Assembly (NCBI GenBank): GCA_037349315.1
Contig: JBAIAC010000033.1
Location: forward strand, 28,166,001-28,230,000
Length of the DNA: 64,000 bases
Origin: Chelydra serpentina
Taxonomy: Eukaryota > Chordata > Testudines > Chelydridae
Reading direction: 5' to 3'
The notes under the pieces are model-generated. The model saw only the letters and a list, made by a program, of their open reading frames with translations, did no database searches and had not been told where the DNA came from. Numbering within the stretch: position 1 is the stretch's first letter; each line of letters starts with the position of its first letter. The translations under genes were made by a program, and so were the position numbers. Below are positions 22,360-32,076 of the stretch, one piece after another.

Positions 22360-22824
22360 TAGAGCTGTTTGGAAAATAAATTTTCCATCCCACAAAAAAA
22401 TAAGGTTTTTTGGTCCCAAAAGCCAACATTTCTTATTCTTTCTTTCTCTTTCTTTCTTTCTTTCTTTCCTTCTGGAATTCTGGAATTCTGGACAAGTAAC
22501 TGTTCCAGGTTAATCCAAATGTTTTCTTTTGATATATTTGAAATGTTTTCTTTTGATTGCAACTCCTTTTTTTTTTTTTTTACATTTTTAACCATATAAA
22601 ATAAACTACATTTCAAAACAAAAAGTCATTACGCAACTAAACATCTAAACGTCTTGTGCCAAAAATGTGGAAACGAGATATTTTGACATTTTCAAAATTT
22701 TTTCCAATTTTTTTCTAAATGAAGTTTCATCACTTTATATGATTTTGCAAAAAATCCTCAGTTTCATATAAACAACTTTTTTCAACAGAAAACCGTTTCA
22801 ATAAAATGTTTCCAACCAGCTCTA
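22360..22824. mobile_element. AT-rich terminal-inverted-repeat element, 465 bp
   Basis: The left end TAGAGCTGTTTGGAAA pairs with the right end TTTCCAACCAGCTCTA (14 of 16 complementary). The flanks CTCTGAAG (22352-22359) and CTCTCGAA (22825-22832) agree if one base is inserted, consistent with a worn 8-bp hAT-type duplication. The interior is AT-rich with long A and T runs and includes a (TTTC)n expansion. Similar AT-rich interiors occur near 30100-30380 and 51720-52020. Confidence 0.65.
22438..22470. repeat. (TTTC)n microsatellite
   Basis: About seven TTTC units inside the AT-rich element, followed by GGAATTCT repeated in tandem (22475-22490). The Lys/Glu/Arg-rich minus-strand frame here is a product of the repeat. 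Confidence 0.85.
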
Positions 22825-22933
22825 CTCTCGAATAGCATGACCCCGATTACTCATAGCAACCCAAACTAAGTGATTTACAAATATATTTCTTTTGCTACCT
22901 AACCATTTCTAGATACCATGCACCACCCTCATT

Positions 22934-23064
22934 TAGGGTGACTAGATGTCCCGATTTTATAGGGAGTGGGGACAGTCCCGATTTTAGGGTCTTTTTCTTA
23001 TATAGGTTCCTATTACTCCCCATCCCCTGTCCCGATTTTTCACACTTGCTGTCTGGTCACCCTA
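22934..23064. mobile_element. Short hAT-type MITE, TAGGGTGACC family (copy 2)
   Basis: The left end is TAGGGTGACTAGATGTCCC and the right end CTGGTCACCCTA. It is flanked by CCCTCATT on both sides (22926-22933 and 23065-23072), a perfect 8-bp target duplication. It differs from copies 1 and 4 by a small insertion (GTGGGGACA region near 22966-22974). Only about 110 bp separate it from the element at 22360. Confidence 0.93.
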
Positions 23065-26000
23065 CCCTCATTGGGGGTAGTTTGCATCTATCAGAGGGCA
23101 CAAACTAGTCCATAGTCCTGAAACTGATTGAGCTGAAGAATTCATGAGAGATACGATGAAAGAAAATCCAATAAACTGTGGGGAAAGCTCAGGAGTGATG
23201 TCCAAACCTCAAAAGGTTTATAAGTTCAGCTAAATGCAGATATTTACTTGAACTCTGTCCAAATGATCCAAGCCATCTGGGCTAGAGCCTAGAAAATGAA
23301 CCTAGAAGTCTCATGAGAAATGGTTTTCTCACAAGATTTCTGGTGCTTCCTGCTTCTTGACAGGCAGGAAATACCAGAAGAAAAGGCTTTCTTGCTCTAG
23401 TTCATTATTTTCAGGATTAGCTAGAACCAGGAAGTGCAGAGGCAGCACAAAAATGAAAAACAGTGGAGGCGAGGGGTGAGAAGGAAAGTTAACCAGACTT
23501 CCTCAAGCCATCCAAATGGTTCTGTCCAGGTTCAAAATATATCATGGCAGATGAAATCTTGGTTCAGTCCTCATTTTATGCAGACTGGTTTATGTGTCAC
23601 TTGACAGAATGATGTAATGCCGTCAGCTCCTGAATCTACTTGGTCAGAACTGGGGCCTCACATTTCACCCTATCCATCAAGCAGTTTACCAAAGGACGGG
23701 TCATTGCTATAGCATTGGCAAATCAGTCAGTGGGAGTTGGGTTCTGTGCCTGGCCTTGGCTGTGTGACTTTGGCCAAGGTCATTTCACCCCGCTGTGCCT
23801 CAGTTGTCCCATCTGTGGACTTCCATCCGAGGATCCCAAAGCACTATTGCTATTCTTGATGCTGCTCTTGTTTTGCAGAGTGGCCCATCAGGACTCCAGA
23901 CAGGAACATAAAGCAGTAGGCACTCAGCCATCCCATACAGTATCATCTAATTGATCTAAGGTGTGATAAAGCAACTTCTGTCTTCCATGATGACATCTCC
24001 AACAAGCACATACCTGTGTCACTTCCTTACTGCAGTGAGCAAGCCACGGCTCCTTTGTGTGTGTACATGTGAGAGCTGTTTGAAAGAAAACAACCAGCCC
24101 CTATAGAAACAAATTCCTAGCAAGTATTCAGTTCTGCAGCTGTCGAAGATGCCTCTGTGTTTCATTGCTGATAAAAGTACAGCCCACAATGACTCAACCA
24201 TCCAGGAAGTGGTGGGATGTTGAGGAAAAGAAAAGAAAGAAATGGGGGGGAGGGGAAACCTTCTCAAGATGGGGAGTCCAGACTTGCCAGATTTCTTTGG
24301 CCCTAGACATTGCTGTCATGAGCCTCACAGCCTTTTAACATTTGATTTCCTGCTTTCTTCTCATCTGGCACAGAGATTGAACTGAAGTTTTTGAAAAGAG
24401 CGTCATAAAGAATTTTACATTGCAGATCTGACCTGTGAGGGCCATAAACAGCGTCTCCTTCATGTGCAGGAGGGAACCGACAGGAGTGCTGTCATAAATC
24501 TCTCATTAACCTACATTTACCCACTGTGAAATAAGCATTGATTCTTATTTTTTTTCCCCTTCACTCCAGCCCTCTCTTGAACTCCTCTGCCTGAAGGACA
24601 AAGGGTGGGGGTCTCCTGTGGAAGCTGAATACTAAAACCAGCCATTGCTTTCCTATTTGTAGTGTGAGGTATTCCAGTTTGCTGGGCTTTGTGAAACTGA
24701 AAGGTGTTCAGATCTGGGCTGAGTGACACACTTGCAGATGAAATAGTGCTTTGGGATATTTTTGTTTGTTTAAATTCCCAAAGTTTGTTTCTAGCAGCCT
24801 GCAGCAAGTGGCTTCTTGGGGAAGCAACATAAATTACCTGCAGCTCAGATCCCTGGACATCTTTCTCATCTGATGTTGTCCTTGTCAGCCATCTGGATAT
24901 ATGAAGATTGCAGTGTTTTTTCCTCTCCCTCCTTCACGTCAAGAAACTTGGCCCTGCAGGAGTGATATAACATGACCTTTATGTGGTGACCTTCAATAAA
25001 TAAAGGGTACTATAAATGGGGTTAAAGGGGCTCAGGTGTGAAGTTGGGCTTGACCTGGATTTTCCGGAATGGAATGAAAACAAAACAACAGCCCTTCAAA
25101 TCACATTGCTAACAAGAGAAGGTGCCGAGCCACTCAATTGGAATCTGAATCCAGATCCAGCCCAGCGTGGGGGTGTTTCTTTTTTCTTTTATGCTTCTGA
25201 TCAATATAACATAAGGGAACAGTTGCAAGATTTGGATCCTGCTTCCGATTCAAGCAGCTCCACCGTTTGAAGGTTCAGACCTGTCTCTAACAATTACCGT
25301 CTGCCTATACAGAATCGCCTTTTCGTTTTAATCCAGCCTGTTGCTGCAACGTTCTAACACAATCCGCTCAGTGAGGGGCCTCCTTCACTTTGCGTCTGGG
25401 CAGTTTTAAACGGCAGCTAAGCTGAGCAAACTCTATTAGACTGAAAGACCGGAAAGGGCCTATTGAGAAATGACTGCCATGGTTCCAGCTGAGTTCTGGG
25501 TGAGCTGCCAATCACTCACACCTGAAGCCAGCCACATGTTTTGGACTTTATTGGCCGAATATTCAGAAAGACTGACATAAATTACCATGAAGCGTATAAT
25601 TCTGAACTCCTCTAGACAGAGGGCCCCCCGGGGGGAGGGGAAAGACGTTGCCCTGGTATTAGCAGAAATGGAAGCCAGTCAATTTCACCTGCCACTTCTC
25701 TGCTCTAAATTTAATGATTTAATGATTACTTTAGATATGTATGCAAGAAAATTACATATTGTGTCCACTCATATATGTGAGTATATCTCTATACATACAT
25801 GTGTTTTATTCAAATCTATATAACACAAATATATTAATAAATGCTTTTTCAGAATGGTTTTTAAATAGTTTCTTTTATCTCCATAGATTGAGATAGCTTT
25901 CTCGCTGAGATTTGCTCTCTAATTGTATTCTGAAGAACAGTAAACACCTGAACATGTTAAAGCATCTTTTAATTAAAAACAAATTACAATAAACAGCCAG

Positions 26001-27530
26001 AGAGGCAGCTGGCATCATCAGATATTCAGAGAATGGCAATGAGAAGTAAAACTGGGTGAATTATTCATCGCAAATATTTGATTAAGTAAGCCCTTCCTAA
26101 TGCCTGTTAATTTTCTGCAAACAGACTTTGATTTTTTTACAAGGGTTTTTGTTCTTTGAAATTATTTCAGACATTTTGCACAAACATGTTTCAGCATGTG
26201 GGTTGTTTGTGAACTATTTCTTTAACTGTTCCTTAAGCTATTTGCCCTTTTGTGATGTGTGGTGTGTAAATGGTCTCCTAAGTCACATGGTATTCCTTAT
26301 GCTCCTAGTTGGATGACTGAAATTTTTGTTAGCTGGAGGATAGAAATCAGATTTCCACATGACCGCTGTATCCATTCCAGTGAGAATTTCCCTGAGTAGT
26401 CACAGGAACCAAGAAGTGTGGCGATGGAATAGCCCAATGCTAATTTAATAACACAAAACAAAACACTTTTCAACCCCTCAAGAAAAGTTTAAGTCAAATT
26501 TTGGGTGAAGATTCAGGTCATTTCTTGTTTTGTGTGACCCATTGTTGTGAAAAATCTAACACTCAACACTGCCTCCCATTTTGAGAAGTCACAGAGCTGG
26601 ATAAACTGCCATAGAAACTGTATGCAGGAATTACTTCATTCCTGACTGAAACACAGATCTTTAGTCCCGGTGCAGAGAGTAAAATGAAGTCACGGTTTAG
26701 AGAAGGACGTTAAGAACTCAAACCAAAGGGGAAGGAGGGTTAACTCTTTGCCAAGATGCTGGAGTCAATGACAGAACCACGAGACCACCAAGGGTCAGGA
26801 CTTCCACAGCATTCTAATTCCCTGAGATGGCTACAGGACAGTCCGAATGCAAGAATAAAATGACCCTTACAAATGAATTTTCTGTGAACGATGGGAGAAT
26901 TTTACTAGGTGGTTTCATCTTCCTGGTCTGGTGGAACTTGACATGGATGAGAAATTCCTGTACAATTACCTCTTGTCCAAGTTGTTTTGTTGCATCTGAA
27001 ACACGAGGCCTTCACTTTAAACCTTGTTAGCCATTAAAACAAGGGGATGCAGTCATTTCAAAATTAGCTGTCAGCTCAGCAACAGTTTTATTCAGGATAT
27101 TTGGGGAAAAAAATATTTCAGCTTTTGCCTTGAGGGCTGGAAACCTATTTTTCAAGCTGTTTAGCTTTGTCATTCTCAGTGCATCTGCTTAAATTAGCTT
27201 CAGACAGTGAAATAAATGGGGAATATTGCCCAGGGGCTCTTGGTATTATCAGAGGGGCCTTTGAAGGAAGAAAAGGAGAGGAGGGAAAAGAAACCTGATT
27301 CAGAGAGACCTGGTGAGCCTTTTTGCTGACATGAAATCAAATCAGGGATGGCATGGTATTTACCAGAGGTGGTTTTTAATCAGGTAAAATCATGGTTCTT
27401 ACCACCACAAGCAAAACGAGTTAGTCCCAGTTTAAGACATTTTCTATTTTAAAAACGTTCATTAATGCACAACACATTACACTTCGTGCTAGTTACATAT
27501 TCAGATTGTGGTTCCATATGACAGCAGATT
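23065..27530. other. Mostly unassigned sequence, 4.5 kb
   Basis: 23170-23560 has phrases (TCTCATGAGAAATGG, TCTCACAAGATTTCTGG, CCAAATGGTTCTGTCC) that look like an old dispersed repeat, echoed near 50170-50290. A MIR piece lies at 23726. 25930-26110 looks repeat-free and AT-rich with TTTAATTAAAAAC and AATTATTCATCG motifs. I see no gene. Confidence 0.45.
23726..23835 (+). mobile_element. MIR core fragment
   Basis: CTGTGTGACTTTGGCCAAGG then TCATTTCACCCCGCTGTGCC then TCAGTTGTCCCATCTGTGGA follows the MIR core (GTGACCTTGGGCAAGTCA...TGCCTCAGTTTCCCCATCTGT). The 3' AT-rich part is not recognisable. Confidence 0.65.
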
Positions 27531-27937
27531 AATAGGCGCTGACTTTCCAATGTGCCGGGGGGTGCTCGACCCCCCGGCTCTGCCCCAGGACCCACTCCCA
27601 TGCCACCCCTTCCTCAAAGTTCCCATCCCCATACTGCCTCTTCCTGCCCCACCCCTGCCCCGCCTCTTCCCACCCCATTCCACCCCTCCCCCAAGAACGC
27701 TGTCTCCTCGCTCCTCCCTCCCAGAGCTTCCTGCATGCCAAGAAACAGCTGATCGCGGCGGGGGGGAGGCATAGGGAGGGAGGGGGAGGTGCTGATTGGT
27801 GGGGCCCACTGGTGGGTGGGAGGCACTGGGGGAAGAAGAGGGGAATGAGAGGGGGGCTGCCGGTGGGTGCTCAGCACCCATCATTTTTTCCCTGTGAGTG
27901 CTCCAGCCCCGGAGCACCCACAGAATCAGCACCTATG
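27531..27937. mobile_element. GC-rich non-autonomous hAT element, 407 bp, 8-bp target duplication
   Basis: The left end AATAGGCGCTGACTTTCC and the right end GAATCAGCACCTATG are inverted repeats. The flanks AGCAGATT (27523-27530) and AGTAGATT (27938-27945) match at 7 of 8 positions. Inside each end is a second palindromic block (GGGGTGCTCGACCCCC near 27564; GGGTGCTCAGCACCC near 27865). High GC and C-rich composition keep several frames open (up to 143 codons on the minus strand, 88 on the plus), which overlap on both strands and are Pro/Ser/His-rich or Gly/Arg-rich. These are composition artefacts and not genes. Confidence 0.88.
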
Positions 27938-28209
27938 AGTAGATTCGTAGATCAATTTAAGGTTGTGCAAATGAAAAGCAAAAGCAGTCGGTATAATACT
28001 AATATATGTCATTATAGTACTGCACATCAGAATGTCTGCATACATTTTGGTCTGGATGCATCCAAAGTTTGAAAACATTTGTTCTACGCTTGCTGAATTT
28101 GCTGGACACTGATGAAATTATTTTCCCCAGTTTCCTGGTTTAAACTGGGTTTAAGATCGTATTTACTAGGGCACTCTCCTAAACTAGCTTTTCTAGCTTT
28201 TCCCTATAT

Positions 28210-28768
28210 TATAACTGGTTAAAAGATAGGATACAAAAGGTAGGAATAAATGGTCAGTTTTCACAGTAGAGAGAGGTAAGAAGTGGGGTCCTCCAAGAAT
28301 CTATACTGGGATCAGTGCTGTTCAACATATTAATACATTATCTGGAAAAAGAGGCAAACTGTGAGGTGGTGAAGTTGGCAGACGATACAAAATTACTCGA
28401 GATAGTTAAGTCCAAAGCTGACTGCGAAGGGATCTCACGAAACTGGGTGACTGGGCAACAAAATGGCAGATGAAATTCAATGTTGATAAACGCAAAGTAA
28501 TGCATATTGGAAAACATACTCCCAAATATACATACAAAATGGTGGGGTCTAAATTATTTGTTACCACTCAGGAAAGAGATCTTGGAGTCATTGTGGCTAG
28601 TTCTCTGAAAACATCTGCTCAATGTGCAAATACAGTCAAAACAGCTAACAGAATGTTAGGAACCATGATTGCCTGTTCTGTTCATTCCCTCTGGTGCACC
28701 TGGCATTGGCCACTGTCGGAAGACAGGATATTGGGCTAGATGGACCATTGGCCGTTCTTATGTTCCTT
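28210..28768 (+). mobile_element. CR1-like LINE, truncated and internally deleted
   Basis: This is the same family as 7067-8148. Reverse-transcriptase sequence runs from about 28213 to 28668 and then jumps directly to the 3' untranslated tail (GATTGCCTGTTCTGTTCATT at about 28667). The rest of ORF2 (equivalent to about 7412-8026 of the other copy) is missing. Only two bases are shared at the junction. The tail ends GGCCGTTCTTATGTTCCTT at 28768 and lacks the GGTCTGACCCAGT segment of the other copies. Confidence 0.82.
28213..28668 (+). pseudogene. LINE ORF2 relic (reverse transcriptase, central part)
   Basis: The first part reads in one frame from NWLKDRIQKVGINGQF through SGVLQESILGSVLFN and LEKEANCEVVKLADDTKLL (catalytic LADD at 28375-28386). 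The second part, KWQMKFNVDKRKVMHIGKH to ANRMLGTM, is in another frame because about 10 nt are missing near 28427 relative to the copy at 7067. The Asp-Asp pair is kept here, unlike the other copy. However, the preceding conserved Pro-Gln-Gly turn reads Leu-Gln-Glu, and there is an in-frame stop near 28267. It is a dead fragment; the 89-codon frame 28470-28739 is part of it and its last third is untranslated tail. Confidence 0.82.
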
Positions 28769-31278
28769 GGAAATTACCAACCCCGATTCAAAAGTGGCAG
28801 AGGTTAAACCAATTCAACTATGACAAACCTCCTGTTGAATGAGGAGGCCTATAATTCAGTGCTTCTAGATTAAGATCTCAGGACAAGATGTGAGGAGAAA
28901 TCTGCAAGTTCAGATTCAAAATTTTAACTCAGCTGAGGGAAAGGTGAAGTCAAGTAAAGCTGGAAAACAGGTTCAGGTAATATAAGACACCCATGAACAC
29001 TGGTCTTGGCAGAGTTCTGATTACTGAGTTTCCTTCTCTAAGAGTGTGTTCCCTGTGGTCCTAGTAATATCTCAGTTTCCAGTCTCCTTTCTGAAGGTTC
29101 CAACTTTATCCGGTCTAGACTTTGCTAATGTATCTATCACCCCGGTATCACAGAAAGCAATTAGGAGGTGCTTTTGTTCACAAAGGAATCAATGTATCTT
29201 GGTTCAGTTATTTCCTCTTACAGTCCCCCCTCCCTAGCCAAATTAACACACCTGCCAATGCAGAGTCTGTTTGGCATCAGTTACAATAGTCTTCAGGGCT
29301 AGTCAAAAAGCTATCACCAATAATTTTTTTTGAGAAAAAAATGCCTTTTGGACGCAACAGAAATTTCTCTTTTCATCAACTTTGGGAGAAGGGAAGGGTT
29401 AAATAACTGAGAAAAACATGAAAAATTGAGACACGTTTTAAAAAAAGAATGAAGTCAACAGAGTTCCATTGGTGTAAAACTGGTGTGAAATAAGAATCAG
29501 ACTCATCGTTTTCTGTTTGTGACATAACTATACATCTCCCTAACAACCAACTGTGAGAACTGAGGATTGGGAATAAGTAGCATGTGCAGATGAATCCTTG
29601 AGAAACAAAGATGCTGTTTGGGGCCAGAGCAATAAAGAACAGGGGAAGGTAACTTTAGCTAATGTTATTCCAAAGTAGGATTCCATCCAGGCAATAAGCC
29701 CTCTTCTCTCCTTGCAGAACTCTCATGGAGCTCAACAGGAAACCTACACATGGAATAGGGATAAATAAGCCACAGTACATTTAAATAAAGGGTTCTAAAG
29801 TGGACTCCTCAGTGCTTTAAACATCCAGTATCTCATAAGAGGGAGTTGTCAGTGAGGTAACATTAAGGCTCTATTCCCCTCCCCCAGTCTATTATAGGAA
29901 CAATTAATTATAGGCACAAATAAATAGGCAACAAGGGAGAGTGAAAAGGAACAGCAGGAGAGGGAGGAGGAAAGCGAGAGAGAGAAGGAAACGAATGAGA
30001 AGATATATAGTTCTATACCCTGTTTTTTTTCAGCGGCAGTAAGGAGAAAATTAGACCAATAGCCTATTATTTTTGGTTGTTTACTGGGGATAGCTGAAAG
30101 GGTTTAATCAAAACTGGTTTTCAACAGAAAAATTGGATTATTGACTAAACATGTTTTGCAAAACATGTCTGCTTTCCGTGCAAAAGTTTGAGATTTCATT
30201 TAAAAACTAAACACATTTTTTTAAAAAAGCCCTAATACCCCAAACCCAAAAAGCTGTTCCCCAAAATATTTTTATTTTTGATATTTTGCTGAAAAGTCAA
30301 CATTTTCCACAGGAAAGCTTGATAAAAACGAAAAAAAAAGTCAATTTATCACAGAATAAAATCCTGTTTTCTATCCAGTTCTGTTATTTACTCTTTGGAA
30401 GGTGTTCAGGTACTACACTGATGGGTGGCACTATCAGAGCTTCGATGAATGGCTGGACACATGATGAACTCAATGACAGTTAAGGGCTAACTGTAGCAAG
30501 GACCTTTGCTCTGTTCCCTCCCCCAGCATATGTACACAGATTGCATTTGTGAAGTGGGTGACTGTTTATTTGATGTATGCAGTGTTTTAGCCATGTCGGT
30601 GCCAGGATATTAGAGACAAGGCGGGTGAAGTAATATCGGATCAAGTTGGTCCAATAAAATATATTCCCTCGTCCATCTTGTCTCTATATATTGGATGGCA
30701 TTTTTCACTAGTCATTTGGCTGGACTTATTTGCATGTTGTTGTTGTCTGTGCAGGAGCTATGTAATGGAGTCCTTTAAGCAAAATCACATTTCTAGAGAT
30801 AAAATGCCAGATATTGGAAACTATTTTTTCAATACTAAACGTGAGATCAAAAGTTGCAGCCAATAAAACTGGAAGGTCTATCAAAAACCAAATCACCTGT
30901 TTCCAGAGGGAATCCTTTCCAGGTCTGCCCTCTTCATCAGTATACCTTAGGCAGTAGATGAATAACAGTCTCCAGGATCTGAGCATTAAAAGGACAATAA
31001 AAAATAAATTGACCTATTTTTCTTTTTATATTTACAAACAAAAGGAAGGCTTATGATGCTCAAGGGCTCCACTCTGTCTTCTTGTGCAGATCCCAGAAGG
31101 TAATTTCCAGGTAATTATTCATCTGCTGCAAATGCTCCTTCATGTGAAGGTCATGTACAGTTATGTTCTGTCTGTTCACAATTCATAGGCGAGGCTGGCA
31201 GGGGTGATTGTGAGATGGTTTGCATTGTGATTCCAGCAGCATGTGGCTCACACACAGCTGTGTCACATTTTCATTGGG
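28769..31278. other. Mostly unassigned sequence, 2.5 kb
   Basis: No gene recognised. 30060-30380 is rich in A and T runs (AAACATGTTTTGCAAAACATG near 30147, itself palindromic) and resembles the interior of the AT-rich element at 22360, but I cannot find its ends. A purine-rich GAGAGAGAAGG stretch lies near 29940-30000. A separate dispersed-repeat piece lies at 30590. Confidence 0.45.
30590..30690 (+). repeat. Dispersed repeat fragment (GCCAGGATATTAGAGACAAGG type)
   Basis: TTTTAGCCATGTCGGTGCCAGG then ATATTAGAGACAAGGCGGG then TTGGTCCAATAAAATATATT matches a dispersed vertebrate repeat that I know by sequence, usually found with a GTTGTAGCCATGTTGG start. Class not certain, possibly the same retroelement group as 38617-38859. 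Confidence 0.5.
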
Positions 31279-31344
31279 CCTGATCTAAACTTCCTTGAAG
31301 TCAGTGGAAAGACTCCCAGTGACTTCAATGGACTTTGGCTCAGG
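31279..31344. repeat. Small fold-back repeat, complete copy
   Basis: The left arm CCTGATCTAAACTTCCTTGA continues to CAGTGG at 31307. The right arm runs from CCAGTGACTTCAATGG (31316) to TTTGGCTCAGG (31344). The arms are complementary at about three quarters of positions, around a loop of AAAGACTC. It is the most complete of the related copies (8314, 16447). Confidence 0.6.
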
Positions 31345-31564
31345 ATGCTGCATCTGTGCTGCCTCAGTTTCTGACCAAGACAGGGAACTGGATGAGAGCA
31401 TGTTGGCTGGGGTTCAAACCAGACAAGACAGAAGGTAGCATAGATAGACTGAAGGAAGTGTCCTGATGGTATGTTGGGAATGATTTCTGTCCATGCTATT
31501 GATGGGTGGGATTTGTCCACCCTTTACCAAACTGGTTTGCAGCTCTGGGTCCTTTGGGACCTCT

Positions 31565-32076
31565 GGGTGTGTCTACACTGCAATGTAAGAACAGGGTTCA
31601 AATTCAGGCTCAAGCCTAACCCCTTCCATCTACACACAAATCGTGCTAACCCAGGGCTTAGACCAGAACCCAAGACCCTATGGGGGTGGAGGGTCCGAGC
31701 CTAAGTCAAGCTGGCACCCAGGGTCTGAGCCCTTGTGCTCTGGGAGTCTGCGAAAAGTTTCCCACCACACCAGGGAAGTTTTCTTTGTGCTCTGGATAGT
31801 CAAGTTTGGTGAACAGTCAAGTTTTCCCACATAGCACCATGAACAAAGGGCTAGAGCAGCCACATTTTGGGAGGGCACTAGGAAGCCTGGGATATGAGTG
31901 GCTGGACTTGGGCCTGCATAATGCAGTACAGATGCTGGAGCCCCAGGTTGGGATGTAGAGTTCACCACTTCCTACCGTGGTTAAAAATGGGTGTAGATGC
32001 TCAAGCCCTAGGTTAACAAGTCTTCTAACTTGAGTTCTACACATCCCGGGTTTACATTGCAGTGTAGACATGCCTC
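31565..32076. mobile_element. Terminal-inverted-repeat element, 512 bp, GTCTACACTGCAATGTAA ends
   Basis: The left end contains GTGTCTACACTGCAATGTAA (31569-31588) and the right end TTTACATTGCAGTGTAGACA (32051-32070), almost perfect complements. CCTCTG is present at both outer edges (31559-31565 and 32073-32078), but its placement is ambiguous. The interior has repeated AGGGTCTGAGCCC and CCCAGG phrases and no transposase. A shorter relative is at 56586. Frames across it (96 and 133 codons on the minus strand) are not genes. Confidence 0.8.

Noticed and set aside
27501..27932. 143-codon minus-strand frame
   Set aside because: It is entirely within the hAT element at 27531-27937. Composition is Pro/Ser/Gly-rich, with equally open frames on the other strand.
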